A stretch of DNA of 9,494 nt. Origin: Pelotomaculum sp. UBA4789 (lineage in GTDB: Bacteria > Bacillota > Desulfotomaculia > Desulfotomaculales > Pelotomaculaceae). This document shows positions 6,948 to 9,494 of the stretch, in pieces. The stretch is from the NCBI GenBank assembly GCA_002402945.1, contig DHGV01000014.1:1-9494 (forward strand), read 5' to 3'. A program made the translations under genes and the position numbers. The notes under the pieces were generated by a model. That model did not search any database. It had not been told where the DNA came from and worked only from the letters and a program-made list of their open reading frames with translations. Every line of letters starts with the position of its first letter. Position 1 is the first letter of the stretch.

Positions 6948-6966
6948 GGGTCAGGGGTCGTGATCC
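6948..6966 (-). repeat. GACCC direct repeat and imperfect hairpin in rpoB-rpoC spacer
   Basis: The minus strand contains GACCCCTGACCC, two GACCC units in a 62-nt spacer. GGATCA and TGACCC flank a 7-nt loop and can pair with one A-C mismatch. The GC-rich tract contrasts with the AT-rich bases around it. It lies 8 nt upstream of the rpoC ribosome binding site. No function can be read from it. Confidence 0.3.
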
Positions 6967-6986
6967 TTATTCCTTAAAACTTTGAG

Positions 6987-9494
6987 TTATTCCTCATCCA
7001 GTTCAAAATCCTCGATCAGGAATTCCTCGGCTAAAACATCCTCTTCCTCAGTTTCATCATCAACATCAATTAATTCTTCACCCTCAGGAACGGGTTTTTC
7101 CTCTTCCTGGATGTCGATACCAAGTTCTTTGGCTGTCTCGGTTATGTCATCTTCAGCTTCTTTGATTTCAATTTCCCGTTCATCCTCAGACAGCACTTTT
7201 ACATCCAAACCGAGGCTCTGTAATTCCTTGATCAATACCTTGAATGATTCGGGGACACCGGGTTCAGGTACGTTTTCTCCTTTGACGATGGCCTCATATG
7301 TTTTTACCCTGCCTACCACATCATCGGATTTGACAGTCAGTATTTCCTGCAGGGTATATGCGGCGCCATAAGCCTCCAGGGCCCAGACCTCCATTTCTCC
7401 AAAGCGCTGGCCGCCGAACTGGGCTTTGCCACCCAGGGGCTGCTGGGTCACTAAAGAGTACGGGCCGGTGGAACGGGCATGTATCTTGTCATCAACCAGG
7501 TGGGCCAGTTTAAGCATATAAACATAACCCACCGTGATTTTATTGTCGAACGGCTGACCGGTGCGTCCGTCATATAAGGTTATCTTTCCGCTATCGGGGA
7601 GGCCCGCTTCTTTAAGTTTATCAAGGACATCACTTTCCCGCGCGCCGTTGAAAACCGGTGTGGCAACACAGTATCCGAGTGTTTTGGCCGCCCAACCAAG
7701 GTGGGCTTCCAGCACCTGCCCCAAATTCATCCGCGAAGGAACCCCCAGGGGGTTCAGTACAATTTCAATAGGAGTGCCGTCAGGCAGGAATGGCATATCC
7801 TCCTCGGGCAGTATCCGGGCTATTACACCCTTGTTGCCGTGGCGGCCGGCCATCTTGTCCCCTTCGGAAATTTTGCGCTTCTGGGCAATGTAGACCCGTA
7901 CCAATTGGTTTACACCAGGTGGCAGTTCGTCGCCGGCCTCCCTGGAAAAAACCTTGACATCTACGATTTTACCTGATTCGCCATGAGGTACGCGCAGGGA
8001 AGTATCCCTGACCTCCCTGGCTTTTTCACCAAAAATGGCCCTCAGCAGACGCTCTTCCGCCGTTAACTCGGTCTCACCTTTAGGTGTTACTTTCCCCACC
8101 AGGATGTCTGCCGGACGCACCTCGGCCCCCACCCGGATGATGCCCCTGTCATCAAGATCTTTAAGGATCTCCTCGCCTACATTGGGAATATCCCTGGTGA
8201 TTTCTTCCGGACCAAGTTTGGTGTCCCGCGCATCGCATTCATATTCTTCTATATGAATTGAAGTGAAAAATTCTTCCTTTACAGCTTTCTCACTGATCAG
8301 GATGGCATCTTCATAGTTATAGCCCTCCCAGGGCATAAAGGCCACAAGGATGTTCCGTCCCAGCGCCAGTTCACCCTTGTCAGTTGACGGGCCGTCGGCT
8401 ATGACTTGGCCTGCTTCAATCCGATCACCCTTGCTGACCACGGGTTTCTGGTTGATGCAGGTGCCCTGGTTCGATCGCGTAAATTTTAAAAGCTTGCGTT
8501 TTTCCAGTTCTCCGTTGTCACTTCTGATTTCAATATCGTTTGCCGTTACTCGCTCTACCACTCCTGCATTCTTCGCCAGGACAACTACGCCGGAGTCGCG
8601 TGCTGCTTTATATTCGACACCGGTCCCTACCAGTGGTGCCTGCGCTTTTAACAGGGGCACGGCCTGACGCTGCATGTTCGCACCCATGAGTGCCCGGTTG
8701 GCGTCATCATGCTCCAGGAATGGGATTAACGCCGTAGCTATACTGAAAACCTGCTTGGGAGATACGTCCATGTAATCAACTTTTTCCGCCGGTACCACAA
8801 CGATGTCAGGGGAACGGGCGTTAATCCTGTTTTCTATAAAGCGCCCCTCCTCATCCAGGGGAGCGTTGGCCTGTGCGATAACAAAGTCCTCTTCCTCGTC
8901 CGCAGTAAGATAAACAATCTCCTCGGTTACCCGTTTGTTCTCCTTGTCAACTTTGCGGTAAGGGGTTTCTATAAAACCAAATTCATTTATCCTGGCAAAT
9001 GTGCTCAACGATCCAATCAGTCCGATGTTGGGCCCTTCGGGAGTCTCAATAGGGCACATTCTGCCGTAGTGGGAATGGTGCACATCACGGACCTCAAAAC
9101 CGGCTCTTTCCCTGGAAAGGCCGCCCGGACCAAGCGCCGAAAGCCGTCTTTTGTGTGTTAGTTCAGCCAGGGGATTTGTCTGATCCATAAACTGCGAAAG
9201 CTGGCTTGAACCAAAGAACTCTTTGATGGACGCCACTACCGGCCTGATGTTGATTAAAACCTGGGGCGTGATTACATCCACGTCCTGAATGGTCATTCTT
9301 TCCCGTACCACCCGCTCCATTCTGGACAGACCAATCCGGAACTGGTTTTGCAGCAGTTCACCTACAGAACGCAGCCTGCGATTGCCCAAATGGTCGATGT
9401 CATCTACCTGTCCCTCTCCATTCATCAGCTTGAGCAGGTAACGGACCGTTTCAAATATATCCTCACTTGTCAGTTCCCTTATAAAATCATGCTG
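6987..9494 (-). CDS. rpoB: RNA polymerase subunit beta, partial (N-terminus outside window)
   Basis: This is the beta subunit of DNA-dependent RNA polymerase, which with beta' forms the catalytic cleft and binds the nascent RNA and the initiating nucleotides. The reading frame is open to the right edge, so 835 codons plus TAA are present and the N-terminal part, roughly 300 or more residues by comparison with ~1190-residue Firmicutes homologues, is missing. Visible family signatures in order are DDIDHLGNRR near the edge, the rifampicin-binding segment at 9123-9215 (GSSQLSQFMDQ followed by THKRRLSALGPGG), PIETPEGPNIGLI, the acidic pair in PWEGYNYED at 8307-8333 (Glu and Asp near the active site), KMAGRHGNKG, and the C-terminal GGQRFGEMEVWALEAYGA. 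The usual sensitive residues are present at the Asp516, His526 and Ser531 equivalents. The last 26 residues hold 16 Asp/Glu and no Lys/Arg. rpoC follows after 62 nt. Identity is certain. Confidence 0.99.
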   Translation of the reverse strand, partial: QHDFIRELTSEDIFETVRYLLKLMNGEGQVDDIDHLGNRRLRSVGELLQNQFRIGLSRMERVVRERMTIQDVDVITPQVLINIRPVVASIKEFFGSSQLSQFMDQTNPLAELTHKRRLSALGPGGLSRERAGFEVRDVHHSHYGRMCPIETPEGPNIGLIGSLSTFARINEFGFIETPYRKVDKENKRVTEEIVYLTADEEEDFVIAQANAPLDEEGRFIENRINARSPDIVVVPAEKVDYMDVSPKQVFSIATALIPFLEHDDANRALMGANMQRQAVPLLKAQAPLVGTGVEYKAARDSGVVVLAKNAGVVERVTANDIEIRSDNGELEKRKLLKFTRSNQGTCINQKPVVSKGDRIEAGQVIADGPSTDKGELALGRNILVAFMPWEGYNYEDAILISEKAVKEEFFTSIHIEEYECDARDTKLGPEEITRDIPNVGEEILKDLDDRGIIRVGAEVRPADILVGKVTPKGETELTAEERLLRAIFGEKAREVRDTSLRVPHGESGKIVDVKVFSREAGDELPPGVNQLVRVYIAQKRKISEGDKMAGRHGNKGVIARILPEEDMPFLPDGTPIEIVLNPLGVPSRMNLGQVLEAHLGWAAKTLGYCVATPVFNGARESDVLDKLKEAGLPDSGKITLYDGRTGQPFDNKITVGYVYMLKLAHLVDDKIHARSTGPYSLVTQQPLGGKAQFGGQRFGEMEVWALEAYGAAYTLQEILTVKSDDVVGRVKTYEAIVKGENVPEPGVPESFKVLIKELQSLGLDVKVLSEDEREIEIKEAEDDITETAKELGIDIQEEEKPVPEGEELIDVDDETEEEDVLAEEFLIEDFELDEE

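Noticed and set aside
1..9494. Hidden mobile element, CRISPR array, defence or toxin-antitoxin module
   Set aside because: Over 95% of the bases are accounted for by six intact or edge-cut housekeeping genes, with spacers of at most 83 nt that lack repeats of the right kind, tRNA genes or recombinase sequences.

Overview
The window is one co-directional block on the minus strand and carries the core of the bacterial rpoBC-str gene cluster. In transcription order (right to left) it holds: the 3' two-thirds or so of rpoB (runs off the right edge), rpoC, a small L7Ae/YbxF-family RNA-binding protein gene, rpsL (S12), rpsG (S7) and fusA (EF-G). At the left edge a strong ribosome binding site points at the next gene, which by conserved order should be tuf (EF-Tu) and starts just outside the window. 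No gene on the plus strand is supported.

The organism looks like a Firmicute of the class Clostridia, probably in or near the Peptococcaceae/Desulfotomaculum-Pelotomaculum group. The reasons are: an L7Ae-family gene between rpoC and rpsL, which is a Firmicutes arrangement; RpoC with an uninterrupted trigger loop (no gammaproteobacterial insertion); near-perfect AAGGAGG-type ribosome binding sites before most genes; a TTG start for rpoC; and an S12 of 124 residues without the N-terminal insertion I remember from Bacillus. The family-level placement is inference and the phylum is much surer.

Layout: fusA-tuf spacer (1-83), fusA (84-2159), 14-nt gap, rpsG (2174-2644), 45-nt gap, rpsL (2690-3064), 45-nt gap, L7Ae-family gene (3110-3361), 41-nt gap, rpoC (3403-6924), 62-nt gap, rpoB (6987-9494, partial). 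None of the gaps holds a convincing intrinsic terminator, so the block reads as one transcription unit making RNA polymerase beta and beta', two 30S proteins of the decoding and head regions, and the translocase EF-G. No stretch longer than 83 nt lacks a gene.

All proteins have intact catalytic or binding motifs and near-standard lengths. I see no mobile element, CRISPR array, tRNA, toxin-antitoxin or defence gene, and no previously undescribed system. What deserves a second look is small-scale: acidic C-terminal tails on both large polymerase subunits, the bacterial L7Ae homologue, start codons fixed by in-frame stops or overlapping ribosome binding sites, and a few short inverted or direct repeats in the spacers.
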